64,000 nt of DNA from Taibaiella chishuiensis (GCF_003014535.1 NZ_PYGD01000001.1:186001-250000), one strand, 5' to 3'; counted from the first letter of the stretch, positions 35,009 through 44,624 are shown. The notes: generated by a model from the letters alone, not told the origin. Numbers and translations: made by a program.

Positions 35009-35950
35009 TCAGGCGGCCTGTTTACGGGCTTTTCTTTTTTCGGCATAGGCTACGGCAGCTTCCCTTACCCATTCGCCTTCTGCCCAGGCTTTCTTACGGG
35101 TTTCCAGCCTTTCCTTGTTACAAGGGCCGTTACCTTTTACCACGTTCCAGAATTCATCCCAGTTGATGGTTCCGAAATCGTAGTGACCGCGTTCTTCGTT
35201 CCATTTAAGGTCTTTATCGGGAATGGTCAGTCCCAGTATCTTGGCCTGTTCCACGGTAACGTCGATAAATTTCTGGCGCAGATCGTCGTTGCTGAACCTT
35301 TTGATCTTCCATTTCATGCTTTGCACCGAGTTCGGACTGCTGTCATCCGTAGGACCAAACATCATGATCGACGGCCACCACCAGCGGTTCAGCGCATCCT
35401 GTGCCATTTTCTTTTGTACGGCAGTGCCCTTGCTCAGGGTGAGCATAATCTCGTAACCCTGCCTTTGGTGAAAGCTTTCTTCTTTACACACCCGGATCAT
35501 AGCCCTGCTGTAGGGACCGTAAGAGGCCCTGCACAGCGGCACCTGGTTCATAATAGCCGCGCCGTCTACCAGCCAGCCTATGGCGCCCATATCGGCCCAG
35601 GTTATCGTAGGATAGTTAAATATAGAAGAATACTTGGCCTCGCCGGAGTGCAGCTGGCTGTACATCTTATCGCGGCTGATGCCCAGTGTTTCGGCGGCAC
35701 TGTACAGGTACAGGCCATGCCCGGCTTCGTCCTGCACCTTGGCCAGCAGTACCGATTTGCGGCGCAGCGAAGGGGCGCGGGTAATCCAGTTGCCTTCGGG
35801 CAGCATACCTATAATCTCGCTATGCGCGTGCTGGGAGATCTGGCGGATCAATGTTTTGCGGTATTGTTCCGGCATCCAGTCTTTAGGCTCTATACGCAGC
35901 TCATTATCTATTTTCTGTTGGAATTGTTCTTCCAGATTGATTTCGGGCAT
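35009..35950 (-). CDS. paaA: Phenylacetyl-CoA epoxidase catalytic subunit-like protein (PaaA family)
   Basis: 313 aa from ATG 35950; an upstream in-frame ATG at 35977 lies at the promoter and is rejected. Ferritin-like di-iron protein of the PaaA family, the oxygenase subunit that epoxidises the ring of phenylacetyl-CoA. The metal-binding motifs are E75-AG-H78 ([14 protein letters not shown]) and E158-SF-H161 ([15 protein letters not shown]), with E45 in AHSEIIG as another ligand candidate. Substrate-side motifs such as DDSSPNS are also present. In known systems PaaA works only with PaaC (and B, D, E), but no such gene lies on either side; a terminator follows. It may be served by subunits elsewhere or have another role. 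Confidence 0.92.
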   Translation of the reverse strand: MPEINLEEQFQQKIDNELRIEPKDWMPEQYRKTLIRQISQHAHSEIIGMLPEGNWITRAPSLRRKSVLLAKVQDEAGHGLYLYSAAETLGISRDKMYSQLHSGEAKYSSIFNYPTITWADMGAIGWLVDGAAIMNQVPLCRASYGPYSRAMIRVCKEESFHQRQGYEIMLTLSKGTAVQKKMAQDALNRWWWPSIMMFGPTDDSSPNSVQSMKWKIKRFSNDDLRQKFIDVTVEQAKILGLTIPDKDLKWNEERGHYDFGTINWDEFWNVVKGNGPCNKERLETRKKAWAEGEWVREAAVAYAEKRKARKQAA

Positions 35951-35974
35951 GACTTTACACTTTAATTGCAGGTA

Positions 35975-35982
35975 CAAAGATA
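35975..35982 (-). promoter_or_regulatory. -7 element of paaA promoter
   Basis: Reads TATCTTTG on the minus strand, matching TAnnTTTG, 24 bases upstream of the paaA start. No -33 TTTG is evident. Confidence 0.55.
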
Positions 35983-36034
35983 GGCATTAGTATCGAGATG
36001 TGGGTATGGGGTACCGGGCGGTCATATTGTTAAT

Positions 36035-36086
36035 GATTAGATATTAGATGTTAGATTATTAGATGTTAGATATTTAAGTGTTAGAG
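36035..36086. repeat. Short AT-rich tandem repeats (TAGATGTTAGATT type)
   Basis: Several imperfect copies of TTAGATGTTAGAT follow each other in non-coding DNA directly before the 80-bp repeat array. Likely slippage-generated. Confidence 0.6.
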
Positions 36087-36092
36087 GACTGT

Positions 36093-36360
36093 TGTCATCC
36101 TGAGCATCGCGAAGGATCTCACCAGTAAGCTGGCTTTATTGAAGTGTAAAACAGCAAGTACCAAAAGGTCGCTGTCATCCTGAGCATCGCGAAGGATCTC
36201 ACCAGTAAGCTGGCTTTATTGAAGTGTAAAACAGCAAGTACCAAAAGGTCGCTGTCATCCTGAGCATCGCGAAGGATCTCACCAGTAAGCTGGCTTTATT
36301 GAAGTGTAAAACAGCAAGTACCAAAAGGTCGCTGTCATCCTGAGCATCGCGAAGGATTTC
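36093..36360. repeat. 80-bp direct tandem repeat array, 3 full copies plus a partial one
   Basis: Copies start at 36093, 36173, 36253 and 36333. The first three are identical over 80 bases; the fourth diverges after about 28 bases. Each begins TGTCATCCTGAGCATCGCG and continues AAGGATCTCACC, which contains the small inverted repeat ATCCT...AGGAT. Sequences of the TCATCCTGAGC-GAAGGATCT type are common between genes in many Bacteroidetes genomes. The array lies between paaA and mqo and encodes no credible protein. Confidence 0.9.
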
Positions 36361-36385
36361 ATCAATTAGCTGGCCCTGTTCGCAT

Positions 36386-36443
36386 CCCAATACTCAATAC
36401 CCATATCTCTATACTCAATACCCAAATCCCAATACGCAATACC
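36386..36443. repeat. CAATACTCAATACCCA-type short repeats
   Basis: Repeated variants of CAATACTCAATACCCA follow the 80-bp array. Low-complexity intergenic DNA upstream of mqo with no coding potential. Confidence 0.65.
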
Positions 36444-36483
36444 TAAATAAAATAAAATGACATTTTAAACGGTTGTTTAATTT

Positions 36484-36491
36484 TAATTTTG
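36484..36491 (+). promoter_or_regulatory. -7 element of mqo promoter
   Basis: TAATTTTG matches TAnnTTTG and lies 24 bases before the mqo ATG. The -33 element is weak. Confidence 0.6.
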
Positions 36492-36515
36492 CGGCATCAT
36501 CCTAAAATCAAAGCA

Positions 36516-38027
36516 ATGACAGATAAATCTTTGCAGGAGCAACCCACCAATATCGTGCTGATCGGGGCAGGCATTATGAGCGCCACGCTAGGCATATTCC
36601 TCAAACAACTGCAACCCGATTGGACCATCGAGGTGATCGAACGCCTGGACGAGATCGCCGCCGAAAGTTCTGACGCCTGGAATAACGCCGGCACCGGGCA
36701 TGCAGCCCTCTGCGAGCTCAACTATACCCCGCAAAAAGAAGATGGCACCGTCGACTGTACCAAAGCCTTTAAGATCGACGAACAGTTTGAAGTTTCCAAA
36801 CAGTTCTGGGCCTACCTCGTAGACCATAAGCTGATCGGCGCACCTGCCGACTTTATCAACAGCGTACCGCATATGAGCTTCGTACGGGGCGAAGCCGATA
36901 TCGACTTCCTGAAAAAACGCGTCGAGGCCCTCACCAAAAACCACCTGTTCGAGGGCATGCAATATACCGAGGACAAAGCCCTGATTGCCGAATGGGCGCC
37001 GCTTATGATGGAAAACCGCGACCCGGCAGACCGTATCGCCATGACCCGCATGGATATCGGTACCGATGTAAACTTCGGTGCGCTTACCCGTTCGCTCTTT
37101 GCCTACCTGGCCCAGCAACCCGGTGTAACCATACACCTGCAGCACGAGGTTAGGGATATAGAACGTAATGATAATGGAACAGACTGGAACATCAGGGTTA
37201 AAAACATGGCAACCGGCGATAAACGCTGGATCAATACCCGGTTTGTATTTATCGGCGCGGGCGGCGGCGCTTTGCACCTGCTCGAAAAGTCGGATATACC
37301 CGAGGCCAAAGGTTATGGCGGCTTCCCGGTAAGCGGGCAATGGCTGCGTTGTAACAATCCCGAAGTGATCAAAAAACACGATGCCAAGGTGTATGGCAAA
37401 GCCGCTGTAGGCGCACCGCCTATGTCAGTACCCCACCTGGATTCACGGGTGATCAATGGTAAAAAAGAACTGCTGTTCGGTCCTTATGCCGGTTTCTCCA
37501 CCAAGTTCCTGAAACATGGCTCTTACCTCGACCTGGCCACTTCTATCAAACTGAACAATGTAGTACCCATGCTGCAGGCCGGCTGGGACAATATACCGCT
37601 TACCCGCTACCTGATCCGGCAGGTGCGCCAGACCTCGCAGGACAAGATGGATACCCTGATGGAATTTTTCCCTTCGGCGCAAATGGGCGACTGGGAACTG
37701 GCAATTGCCGGCCAAAGGGTACAGGTGATTAAGAAAGATGCGGAAGGCGATGGTGTACTGGAATTCGGTACCGAGATCGTACATGCCGCCGATGGCTCGC
37801 TCGCAGCCCTGCTGGGCGCTTCGCCGGGCGCTTCCACATCGGTATCCATTATGCTCGACCTGCTCAAAAAATGCTTTGGCGACAAAGAACAGAGCACCGA
37901 ATGGCAGGACAAGCTGAAAGCCATGATCCCTTCGTATGGCCGGAGCCTGATTACCGATAAAGCGCTGGCTCTGGCCGTAAGAGCCGATACCAGCAAGGTG
38001 CTGGAACTCGAAACCGTACCCGCCTGA
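36516..38027 (+). CDS. mqo: Malate:quinone oxidoreductase
   Basis: 503-aa FAD-dependent, membrane-associated enzyme that oxidises malate to oxaloacetate and passes electrons to quinone, a TCA-cycle step that bypasses NAD. The N-terminal dinucleotide-binding motif is LIGAGIMSATLGIFL. Other family blocks are SSDAWNNAGTGHAALCELNY, FIGAGGGALHLLEKS and GASPGASTSVSIMLDLL near the C-terminus. The start at ATG 36516 is preferred over a TTG at 36489 that lies inside the promoter. It feeds the same quinone pool as complex I but is independently transcribed. Confidence 0.95.
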   Translation: MTDKSLQEQPTNIVLIGAGIMSATLGIFLKQLQPDWTIEVIERLDEIAAESSDAWNNAGTGHAALCELNYTPQKEDGTVDCTKAFKIDEQFEVSKQFWAYLVDHKLIGAPADFINSVPHMSFVRGEADIDFLKKRVEALTKNHLFEGMQYTEDKALIAEWAPLMMENRDPADRIAMTRMDIGTDVNFGALTRSLFAYLAQQPGVTIHLQHEVRDIERNDNGTDWNIRVKNMATGDKRWINTRFVFIGAGGGALHLLEKSDIPEAKGYGGFPVSGQWLRCNNPEVIKKHDAKVYGKAAVGAPPMSVPHLDSRVINGKKELLFGPYAGFSTKFLKHGSYLDLATSIKLNNVVPMLQAGWDNIPLTRYLIRQVRQTSQDKMDTLMEFFPSAQMGDWELAIAGQRVQVIKKDAEGDGVLEFGTEIVHAADGSLAALLGASPGASTSVSIMLDLLKKCFGDKEQSTEWQDKLKAMIPSYGRSLITDKALALAVRADTSKVLELETVPA

Positions 38028-38063
38028 GCCGTATCATAATTACGCCGTTCAACCCGGCATAAC

Positions 38064-38099
38064 CAACGAAGCAGGCCCCCAGCACGGCCTGCTTTGTTG
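38064..38099. terminator. Bidirectional terminator between mqo and the beta-barrel gene
   Basis: CAACGAAGCAGGCC pairs with GGCCTGCTTTGTTG across a short loop. It sits between two convergent genes and probably ends both transcripts. Confidence 0.8.
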
Positions 38100-38101
38100 T
38101 A

Positions 38102-38758
38102 TTACAGGACCAGGCCTATACCTGCGGTAACCGGCAGGCATAAGGTGGAATAATTTTTATGGCTGCCATACTGCGTATATTGATCCTCGGGTGCGGAAAG
38201 CATATTATAAATGGGATTGGCAGATACATTGACCGACATTCTTTTTGCGACCAGGTACCTGCCCGTAAAATTCAACCCGATCGTAAAACCGGTTTGATGA
38301 TAGCTGCCTGATGCATCGGTGCTCCAACGATTAATAGAATGGGCGCCACTGATAATATGCAGAGCAGGCCCTGCCACGACGCCGGCGTCGAAGGTGAATT
38401 TACGGCCGTCGACAAACCGGTAATCACATTCGGACAGGAACTGTATGATGGCGTTGGAGAGCTTGCCTGTCCGGTACCCGTTGGCAGCGATATCTTCCGA
38501 TATTTCGGCTGAAGTGCTGAAATATCGGAGCACAGGTCCTAATTTAAGCCGGTGCTGCACGAAACAAAAACCGGTTACCTGCAAAACAGGATTGAGCCCG
38601 CCTGTCCGGAAAAGTGGTTGTTCCGTAGCCGCTGCACGGCGGCTAAGCAGGCTGGGGGGTACTATATTACCCGAAATACCGCCCTGCAGGGCCAGCTCGA
38701 AGCGTTGCGCCGATGCCAGTACCGGCAACAGGCACAGCAATACAATCAGTCGTTTCAT
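38102..38758 (-). CDS. Outer-membrane beta-barrel protein, hypothetical
   Basis: 218 aa from ATG 38758, where a clear signal peptide begins (RLIVLLCLLPVLASAQ); the longer reading to 38872 adds an implausible leader. The mature part has alternating hydrophobic residues, typical of about eight membrane strands (FELALQGGISGN at the start, STLCLPVTAGIGLVL at the end). It looks like the porin-family or outer-membrane beta-barrel domain proteins common in Bacteroidetes, with unknown function. Convergent with mqo, divergent from rimP. Confidence 0.7.
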   Translation of the reverse strand: MKRLIVLLCLLPVLASAQRFELALQGGISGNIVPPSLLSRRAAATEQPLFRTGGLNPVLQVTGFCFVQHRLKLGPVLRYFSTSAEISEDIAANGYRTGKLSNAIIQFLSECDYRFVDGRKFTFDAGVVAGPALHIISGAHSINRWSTDASGSYHQTGFTIGLNFTGRYLVAKRMSVNVSANPIYNMLSAPEDQYTQYGSHKNYSTLCLPVTAGIGLVL

Positions 38759-38871
38759 GAAAATGGTGGTTTTCACATTAAAACGGATCGTACTGTTTAA
38801 AATTGTGCATTGCAACAGGGCATCATCCTGGAAATTTAACAAAAAGATGCATACACGGCTACAAAAATGCA

Positions 38872-38900
38872 TTTGGAATTGTAAAAAATACGTATCTTTG
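38872..38900 (+). promoter_or_regulatory. Promoter of rimP-nusA-infB
   Basis: TTTG at 38872-38875 and TATCTTTG at 38893-38900 with a 17-base spacer match the Bacteroidetes consensus. The leader before rimP would be about 95 bases and holds a strong hairpin. Confidence 0.72.
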
Positions 38901-38901
38901 C

Positions 38902-38950
38902 ATCCTGTCAGGATTAAGAAGGGGGCTCATAAGCCCCCCTTCTTCGTTTT
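38902..38950 (+). promoter_or_regulatory. Leader hairpins upstream of rimP, attenuator-like
   Basis: A short inverted repeat, ATCCTG/CAGGAT (38902-38914), overlaps the expected transcription start. It is followed by a long GC-rich stem, AAGAAGGGGGCT paired with AGCCCCCCTTCTT (38916-38945, loop CATA, one bulged C), then CGTTTTTA. The second structure looks like an intrinsic terminator placed between promoter and gene, so it may attenuate the operon or end a short leader RNA. Confidence 0.65.
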
Positions 38951-39001
38951 TAAGGCCGGAGCAAGCCGGTTTTTATACAGTCTTCCGGCAGGAATAAACA
39001 C

Positions 39002-39460
39002 ATGGAAAATAGTATCATTAAACAAATCACAGACCGGCTCGAAGCGCTGATAGATGGCTCCAGCCTGTTTTTGGTAGACATCAAGATCAAGCCGACCAAC
39101 AATATCAAGATCTATCTCGACGGCGATACCGGCGTTACGATCGATGCCGTATCCAAGATCAACAGGAGCCTGTATAAGCAACTGGAAGAAAGCGAAATGT
39201 TCCCCGATGGCGACTTTTCGCTGGAAGTAAGCAGCGCCGGCATCGACGAACCGCTGAAGTTTTTCCGCCAGTATGTAAAAAATATTGGCCGCAAGGTAGA
39301 AGTAACCCTGCAGGACGACCAGGTACGTAACGGTGTGCTGACAGCAGCCACCGAAGCGGAAATAACCCTGGAGGAAACCATCGGCAAGAAGAAAGAAGTG
39401 ACCAGTACGGCAATCCCGTTCGGCGACATTAAAAAAACAGTAGTTCAAATATCATTTTAA
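39002..39460 (+). CDS. rimP: Ribosome maturation factor RimP
   Basis: 152-aa factor for maturation of the 30S subunit. The N-terminal alpha/beta domain includes LIDGSSLFLVDIKIKP and YLDGDTGVTIDAVSKINRSL. The conserved motif DFSLEVSSAGIDEPLKF is diagnostic, and the C-terminal SH3-like barrel follows. The gene order rimP-nusA-infB is conserved across bacteria. Confidence 0.94.
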   Translation: MENSIIKQITDRLEALIDGSSLFLVDIKIKPTNNIKIYLDGDTGVTIDAVSKINRSLYKQLEESEMFPDGDFSLEVSSAGIDEPLKFFRQYVKNIGRKVEVTLQDDQVRNGVLTAATEAEITLEETIGKKKEVTSTAIPFGDIKKTVVQISF

Positions 39461-39496
39461 AAAGTACTGTGTACAGGAAAAAAGGCCAAAAATTGT

Positions 39497-39504
39497 TATT
39501 TTTG
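39497..39504 (+). promoter_or_regulatory. -7 element upstream of nusA
   Basis: TATTTTTG matches TAnnTTTG 40 bases before nusA and may give the nusA-infB part its own transcript. No good -33 element is seen. Confidence 0.45.
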
Positions 39505-39544
39505 TGACCTGATTTTTCAGAGACAATACTTAATACTTAAAAAA

Positions 39545-40801
39545 ATGGCAAGTATTAACCTTATTGAATCCTTTCAGGATTTTAAAGAAGCAGAAAATAT
39601 AGACCGTTCCACCCTGATGAAGGTACTGGAGGATGTATTCAAGACCCTGCTCCGTAAAAAATACGGATCTGATGATAATTTTGATGTGATCGTGAACGAT
39701 CAGACGGGTGACCTGGAAATCTTCCGCCGCCGCCTGATCGTAGAAGACGGGTTTTCTGAAGATGATCTTGCTGAAGTTGAATATTCTGAAGCGATTAAAA
39801 TTGAGCCGGACTATGCTGTAGGTGAAGAGTTGTATGAAGAGGTGAATGTATTCGATTTCGGCCGTCGCGCCATCCTGGCTGCCAAACAAACACTGGCGGC
39901 ACGTATCAGCGACCTGAAAAAGAATGGCCTGTTGCAGAAGTATGCCGACCGCGTAGGTGAAATTATTACCGGCGAGGTATACCAGATCTGGAGGAAAGAA
40001 CTGATGCTGCTCGACGACGATGGCAACGAACTGCTGCTGCCTAAATCAGAGCAGATCCCAAGCGACTTTTTCAAAAAAGGCGAAACCATCCGTGCCGTAG
40101 TGAAGAAAGTGGAAATGCGCAACAATACGCCTTACATTATCCTGAGCCGTACCCACCCGTCCTTCCTGGAGAAACTGCTGGAAATTGAAGTTCCGGAAAT
40201 TCTCGATGGCCTGATCGTGGTACGTAAGATTGTAAGGGAACCCGGCGAGCGTGCTAAAGTAGCCGTAGAGAGCTACGATGACCGCATCGACCCGGTAGGC
40301 GCTTGTGTGGGTATGAAAGGAAGCCGTATTCACGGTATCGTACGCGAACTGCGCAACGAAAATATCGACATCATCAACTTTACCACCAATACCCAGTTGC
40401 TGATCCAGCGTGCATTAACGCCGGCTAAAGTGAACCGTATTGATGTAAATGACGAGAAAAATCATGTTGACGTATACATGGATACCGACCAGGTATCACT
40501 GGCGATTGGTAAGAAAGGGGTGAACATTAAACTGGCCCAGCAGCTTACCGGTTATGGTATCGACGTATTCCGCGACATTAAAGAATCTGCGGACTTCGAC
40601 ATCGACCTGGAGGAATTCAGCGACGAGATCGAAGAGTGGGTGATCAACGAATTCAAAAAGGTAGGTTGCGATACCGCGCTGAGCGTACTCGACCTGTCTG
40701 TGGAAGAACTGATCCGCCGTACCGACCTGGAAGAAGAAACCGTAAGGGACGTACGTCGCATATTAGAGGCGGAATTTGAAGAAGACGGAAGTGATGCATA
40801 A
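39545..40801 (+). CDS. nusA: Transcription termination/antitermination factor NusA
   Basis: 418-aa RNA-polymerase-binding factor. Domain order: N-terminal domain (about 1-125) with DVFKTLLRKKYGSDDNFDV, an S1 domain (about 130-200), and KH domains (GACVGMKGSRIHGIVREL near 256-273 and VSLAIGKKGVNIKLAQQL near 318-335). An acidic C-terminal tail with a helix-hairpin-helix-like segment (VEELIRRTDLEEETVRDV) ends the protein. Length fits family members without enterobacterial acidic repeats. Confidence 0.95.
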   Translation: MASINLIESFQDFKEAENIDRSTLMKVLEDVFKTLLRKKYGSDDNFDVIVNDQTGDLEIFRRRLIVEDGFSEDDLAEVEYSEAIKIEPDYAVGEELYEEVNVFDFGRRAILAAKQTLAARISDLKKNGLLQKYADRVGEIITGEVYQIWRKELMLLDDDGNELLLPKSEQIPSDFFKKGETIRAVVKKVEMRNNTPYIILSRTHPSFLEKLLEIEVPEILDGLIVVRKIVREPGERAKVAVESYDDRIDPVGACVGMKGSRIHGIVRELRNENIDIINFTTNTQLLIQRALTPAKVNRIDVNDEKNHVDVYMDTDQVSLAIGKKGVNIKLAQQLTGYGIDVFRDIKESADFDIDLEEFSDEIEEWVINEFKKVGCDTALSVLDLSVEELIRRTDLEEETVRDVRRILEAEFEEDGSDA

Positions 40802-40839
40802 GCCTTCTTTTAGTTTTACCGGAAGTACCCGCTGTAAAC

Positions 40840-40856
40840 GTAGGGAAAAACCCTAC
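40840..40856 (+). other. Short hairpin between nusA and infB
   Basis: GTAGGG-AAAAA-CCCTAC forms a perfect six-pair stem directly upstream of the infB -7 element. There is no long T run, so termination would be weak. Confidence 0.5.
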
Positions 40857-40874
40857 ATTTGCAGGATTATAATA

Positions 40875-40882
40875 TAGTTTTG
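40875..40882 (+). promoter_or_regulatory. -7 element upstream of infB
   Basis: TAGTTTTG fits TAnnTTTG 96 bases before infB. The nearest TTTG upstream is only 13 bases away, so the promoter is uncertain. A second small hairpin (CTACC/GGTAG, about 40936-40950) lies in the leader near the start codon. Confidence 0.4.
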
Positions 40883-40977
40883 CTCCCTTTTGTTTTCAAC
40901 CGAACTAAAGACGGGCTATTAAAAATGAAAAATACTACCACATGAGGTAGCCCGTAGGTTGAAAGCTGAAACAACGA

Positions 40978-43900
40978 ATGTCCATAGGAACAAATACACC
41001 ACGATTATTGGCAGCCGCCAAAGAGTTTAACATCGGAAAGGAAACGCTGGTCGAATTTCTGAAAGGGAAAGGTTTTGATATTGAGGCCAACAAGCCGAAT
41101 ACCAAGCTTACCGAAGAGATGTACGACTCGCTCCAGGCTGAATTTGCACAAGACAAAGCAGCAAAACGCAAAAGCGATTCTATTGCTTTGCCCAAAGGTT
41201 CCCTTATCGATAACCTGAACAAATCTCAGGAAGAATTAGATATTACCGCCAAGGATAAAAAAGAAGAAAAGGCAGAAGTCCGGAAAGAAGAGAAAGCCGA
41301 GCCGGTAATGAAGGTTGAGCCGAAAAAAGTTGAACCCGTACAGGAAAGCCAGCCCGAGCCAGAGCCACAACCTGCGCCGGAACCTGAGAAAGCGCCTGAG
41401 CCTGAGATCAAGGCCCCGCCCGCTGTTGAAGAGCAGGCCCCACCCGTACAGGAACCTGCGCCGGCAGCAGATACGCCGCGCCAGGAAACAGCCGAAGAGC
41501 CTGCCGAACCCGCACATATCGAAACACAGTCGCCCAGGCTGGAAGGTCCGAAAATCCTGGATAAAATTAACCTGGATGACCTCAACCTGAGTACCCGGCC
41601 TAAAAAAGGTGCCGGTAATAAGAAGAAAGACGAACCTGTGAAAAAAGCCGAAGAGCCGAAGCCGGCCGAACAGCCAGCGGAAACTCCCGCACCGGCCAAA
41701 CCAGAACCAACACCAGTGGTACCGCCAACACCAGTAGCCAAAGAAGCGCCCGTAGTACCTCCTGTAGTTACCGAGCAACCCGCTGCGGTTACGCCTAAAA
41801 AAGAAGAGCCCCAACAACCCGAAGAGGAAGTAAGGGAGCATATCGAAATGAAGGCGCCCAAGCTGGAAGGTCCTAAAATTATCGGTAAGATCGAACTGCC
41901 GGTAAATACCGTAAGCGGTAAACAGGAACGTAAAGAAAAGCGCAAGCGCAAGCGCATACCCGTTGATAAGAAACCGGAAACCGGTAACAACAACAACAGG
42001 CAGGGCGGAACGGGTAATACCGGCGGCACACAACAGGGCCACCAGGGTAACCGTAACAACCAGAATGCCAACCGTCCGGGCGCTAAACCCAACGACGCGC
42101 CACGCGCTGTATACAACCGCCCGGGCCAGAACCAGGGTGGCAACAGGCACAATCACAATAATAACCGCGGTCCTGCAGGCAGAACCGGCGCCAATACCGG
42201 CCACGAGCAGGAAATCGACGCTAAAGCAATCCAGGACAAAATCCGCGAAACACAGGCCAAACTGGCCGGTGGCGGAGCGCGTAATAAAAACCTCAAAGCC
42301 AAATACCGCCGTAACAAACGCGAGGAAATGGCTGAGAAACGTGCTGCTGCAGAGCAGGCCAACGATGGCAGCGTAATCCAGGTTACCGAATTCATTTCGG
42401 TAAGCGAACTGGCCAACCTGCTGGACGTAAGCTTTGCCGATATCATCAGCAAATGTATGAGCCTGGGTATCATGGTATCGATCAACCAACGCCTGGATGC
42501 GGAGGTAATCGAACTGGTGGCCAGCGAATTTGACCGCGAAGTAGAATTCATTAACCTGGAAGAAGGCTCTGATGAGGAAGAAGAAATCGTAGAGAATGAA
42601 GCGGATCTGTCGCCCCGTGCTCCGGTAGTAACCATCATGGGTCACGTCGATCACGGTAAAACCTCATTGCTTGATTACATCCGCAACGCCAGCGTAGTAG
42701 CGGGCGAGGCCGGTGGCATCACCCAGCACATCGGCGCCTACAGGGTAACGACCGATTCCGGCAAGAGCATTACCTTCCTCGATACCCCGGGTCACGAAGC
42801 GTTTACCGCGATGCGTGCCCGTGGTGCGAAAGCGGCCGATGTTGCCGTTATCGTTGTCGCGGCGGACGATGCCATCATGCCACAGACGCGTGAAGCCATC
42901 TCGCACGCCCAGGCTGCCAACCTGCCCATGATCTTCGCGATCAACAAAATGGATAAGGAAGGCGCTAACCCAGAGAAAATCAAAGAACAATTAGCCGGCA
43001 TGAATATCCTCGTTGAGGATTGGGGCGGTAAATACCAGAGCCAGGAAATTTCAGCCAAAAAAGGTATGAATATCGACCTGCTGCTCGAAAAAATATTGCT
43101 CGAAGCAGAACTGCTGGAGCTGAAAGCCAACCCGAAACGCGAGGCTTCTGGTTCTACCATCGAAGCTTCGCTCGACAAAGGCCGCGGTTATGTATCTACC
43201 GTACTGGTTCAGGGCGGTACCCTGCACCAGGGAGACATGATCGTATCCGGCCAGTACTTCGGTAAGATCAAGGCGATGTTCAACGAACGTGGTCAGAAGA
43301 TCAATATCGCAGGCCCTTCCACACCGGTACAGGTGCTGGGCCTGAACGGTGCGCCGCAGGCTGGTGAGAAATTTAAAGTATACACCGACGAGACAGAAGC
43401 GAAGAGCGTAGCCAACCACCGTGCACAGATCATGAGGGAGCAGGGCTTACGCAGCCGCAAACACATCACCCTTGATGAGATCGGCCGTCGTCTGGCACTG
43501 GGTAACTTTAAAGAGCTGAACGTAATTATCAAAGCCGACTTCGATGGTTCTGCCGAGGCCCTGAGCGACTCCCTGCAGAAACTGTCTACCGAAGAGGTAG
43601 TGGTGAATGTAGTACTGAAAGGTGTTGGCCAGATCACGGAGAGCGATGTAATGCTGGCCAGTGCATCCGATGCGATCATGCTGGGCTTCCAGGTACGTCC
43701 TTCGCCACAGGCTGCAAGACTCGCGGACCAGGAAAACATCGAGATCCGCTACTACTCCATCATCTACGACGCCATTGCAGAAATCAAGAGCGCAATGGAA
43801 GGGATGCTGGAACCTACCCTCGAAAAGAAAGTGGTGGGCAATATCGAGATCCGCGAAGTGTACAAGATCAGCGGCGTAGGTACGATTGCAGGTTGTTACG

Positions 43901-44121
43901 TACTGGACGGCAAGTTTACCCGCAATACCCGTATCAATATCATCCGCGATGGTATCGTAGTACATACCGGCGAACTGGCTTCCCTGAAGCGTTTCAAAGA
44001 CGACGTGAAAGAAGTCAATGCCGGTTACGAATGTGGTCTGAGTATTAAAAACTACAACGACATACAGATCGGCGATATCCTTGAAGGTTACGAAGAAGTG
44101 GAAGTAAAACGTAAGTTGTAA
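40978..44121 (+). CDS. infB: Translation initiation factor IF-2
   Basis: 1047-aa GTPase that delivers initiator tRNA to the 30S subunit. The N-terminus has an IF2-N domain ([20 protein letters not shown]). Residues about 90-480 are a Pro/Glu/Lys-rich disordered region containing two copies of an LEGPKI-type motif and an Asn/Gly-rich part. The G domain starts with [10 protein letters not shown] at 555, followed by [11 protein letters not shown] and [12 protein letters not shown]. Domains II, III and the C-terminal fMet-tRNA-binding domain ([20 protein letters not shown]) are complete. It closes the rimP operon and is followed by a strong terminator. Confidence 0.96.
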   Translation: MSIGTNTPRLLAAAKEFNIGKETLVEFLKGKGFDIEANKPNTKLTEEMYDSLQAEFAQDKAAKRKSDSIALPKGSLIDNLNKSQEELDITAKDKKEEKAEVRKEEKAEPVMKVEPKKVEPVQESQPEPEPQPAPEPEKAPEPEIKAPPAVEEQAPPVQEPAPAADTPRQETAEEPAEPAHIETQSPRLEGPKILDKINLDDLNLSTRPKKGAGNKKKDEPVKKAEEPKPAEQPAETPAPAKPEPTPVVPPTPVAKEAPVVPPVVTEQPAAVTPKKEEPQQPEEEVREHIEMKAPKLEGPKIIGKIELPVNTVSGKQERKEKRKRKRIPVDKKPETGNNNNRQGGTGNTGGTQQGHQGNRNNQNANRPGAKPNDAPRAVYNRPGQNQGGNRHNHNNNRGPAGRTGANTGHEQEIDAKAIQDKIRETQAKLAGGGARNKNLKAKYRRNKREEMAEKRAAAEQANDGSVIQVTEFISVSELANLLDVSFADIISKCMSLGIMVSINQRLDAEVIELVASEFDREVEFINLEEGSDEEEEIVENEADLSPRAPVVTIMGHVDHGKTSLLDYIRNASVVAGEAGGITQHIGAYRVTTDSGKSITFLDTPGHEAFTAMRARGAKAADVAVIVVAADDAIMPQTREAISHAQAANLPMIFAINKMDKEGANPEKIKEQLAGMNILVEDWGGKYQSQEISAKKGMNIDLLLEKILLEAELLELKANPKREASGSTIEASLDKGRGYVSTVLVQGGTLHQGDMIVSGQYFGKIKAMFNERGQKINIAGPSTPVQVLGLNGAPQAGEKFKVYTDETEAKSVANHRAQIMREQGLRSRKHITLDEIGRRLALGNFKELNVIIKADFDGSAEALSDSLQKLSTEEVVVNVVLKGVGQITESDVMLASASDAIMLGFQVRPSPQAARLADQENIEIRYYSIIYDAIAEIKSAMEGMLEPTLEKKVVGNIEIREVYKISGVGTIAGCYVLDGKFTRNTRINIIRDGIVVHTGELASLKRFKDDVKEVNAGYECGLSIKNYNDIQIGDILEGYEEVEVKRKL

Positions 44122-44150
44122 GCTTTCTTTCGATATACGACCAAAATATC

Positions 44151-44187
44151 AAAGCCGTTGGAGCCCTGCTTCAACGGCTTTTTTTAT
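44151..44187 (+). terminator. Intrinsic terminator after infB
   Basis: AAAGCCGTTG paired with CAACGGCTTT around an 11-base loop and followed by a run of seven or more T. Confidence 0.92.
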
Positions 44188-44523
44188 GCGTCTGCTCATA
44201 CACGGGCTGTTTATGAACGTTTGCTGGAAGTAGCCATAGACCTTGATACCGCAACCACCCCTTGCAGAGACGTCGCGGCAAAACAAAATTTGAGCCCTAA
44301 AGAATAGAATAACCGATGGCCTACGGCAACAGGGAGCAATGGACAGACGCCTGTAAAGGATTTAAGATAGATTAAAGCCCTGGTCCATGTCCGTCATGCT
44401 GCACAACATCCCTTGCAGTATATGCCGCGGGGAAGAGATATCTTTTAGCAACATTTCCGATCAGGCAAAAAAGACGAAGAAGTATATGGACCCCGGCAAA
44501 GCGATTCGGTTAATCTAACTATA

Positions 44524-44564
44524 TTTTTTTCTCGCAGCGGCGCTGCGCTCGCTGCGAGAAAAAA
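44524..44564. repeat. CTCGCAGCG/CGCTGCGAG inverted repeat
   Basis: Stem TTTTTTCTCGCAGCG pairs with CGCTGCGAGAAAAAA around a 10-base GC-rich loop that itself contains CGCTGCG. The right arm CGCTGCGAGAAAAAA recurs at 51637-51651. Could also act as a bidirectional terminator. Confidence 0.7.
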
Positions 44565-44624
44565 TGAAATTCACAGGATCACATTCCCCGCAAGGAACTG
44601 GTATTGCAGTATATTTGTTGTCCC

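Noticed and set aside
36093-36360. Regular repeats considered as a CRISPR array
   Set aside because: The full 80-bp unit is identical including the would-be spacer, so there are no unique spacers, and no cas genes are present.
36199-36390. A 63-codon minus-strand ORF with internal repeats
   Set aside because: It is produced by translating the 80-bp tandem repeats; no ribosome site or conserved residues.
44190-44305. A 37-codon open stretch with a protein-like pattern (YERLLEVAIDLD) after infB
   Set aside because: No start codon in frame and no family match; could be a gene remnant but cannot be supported.
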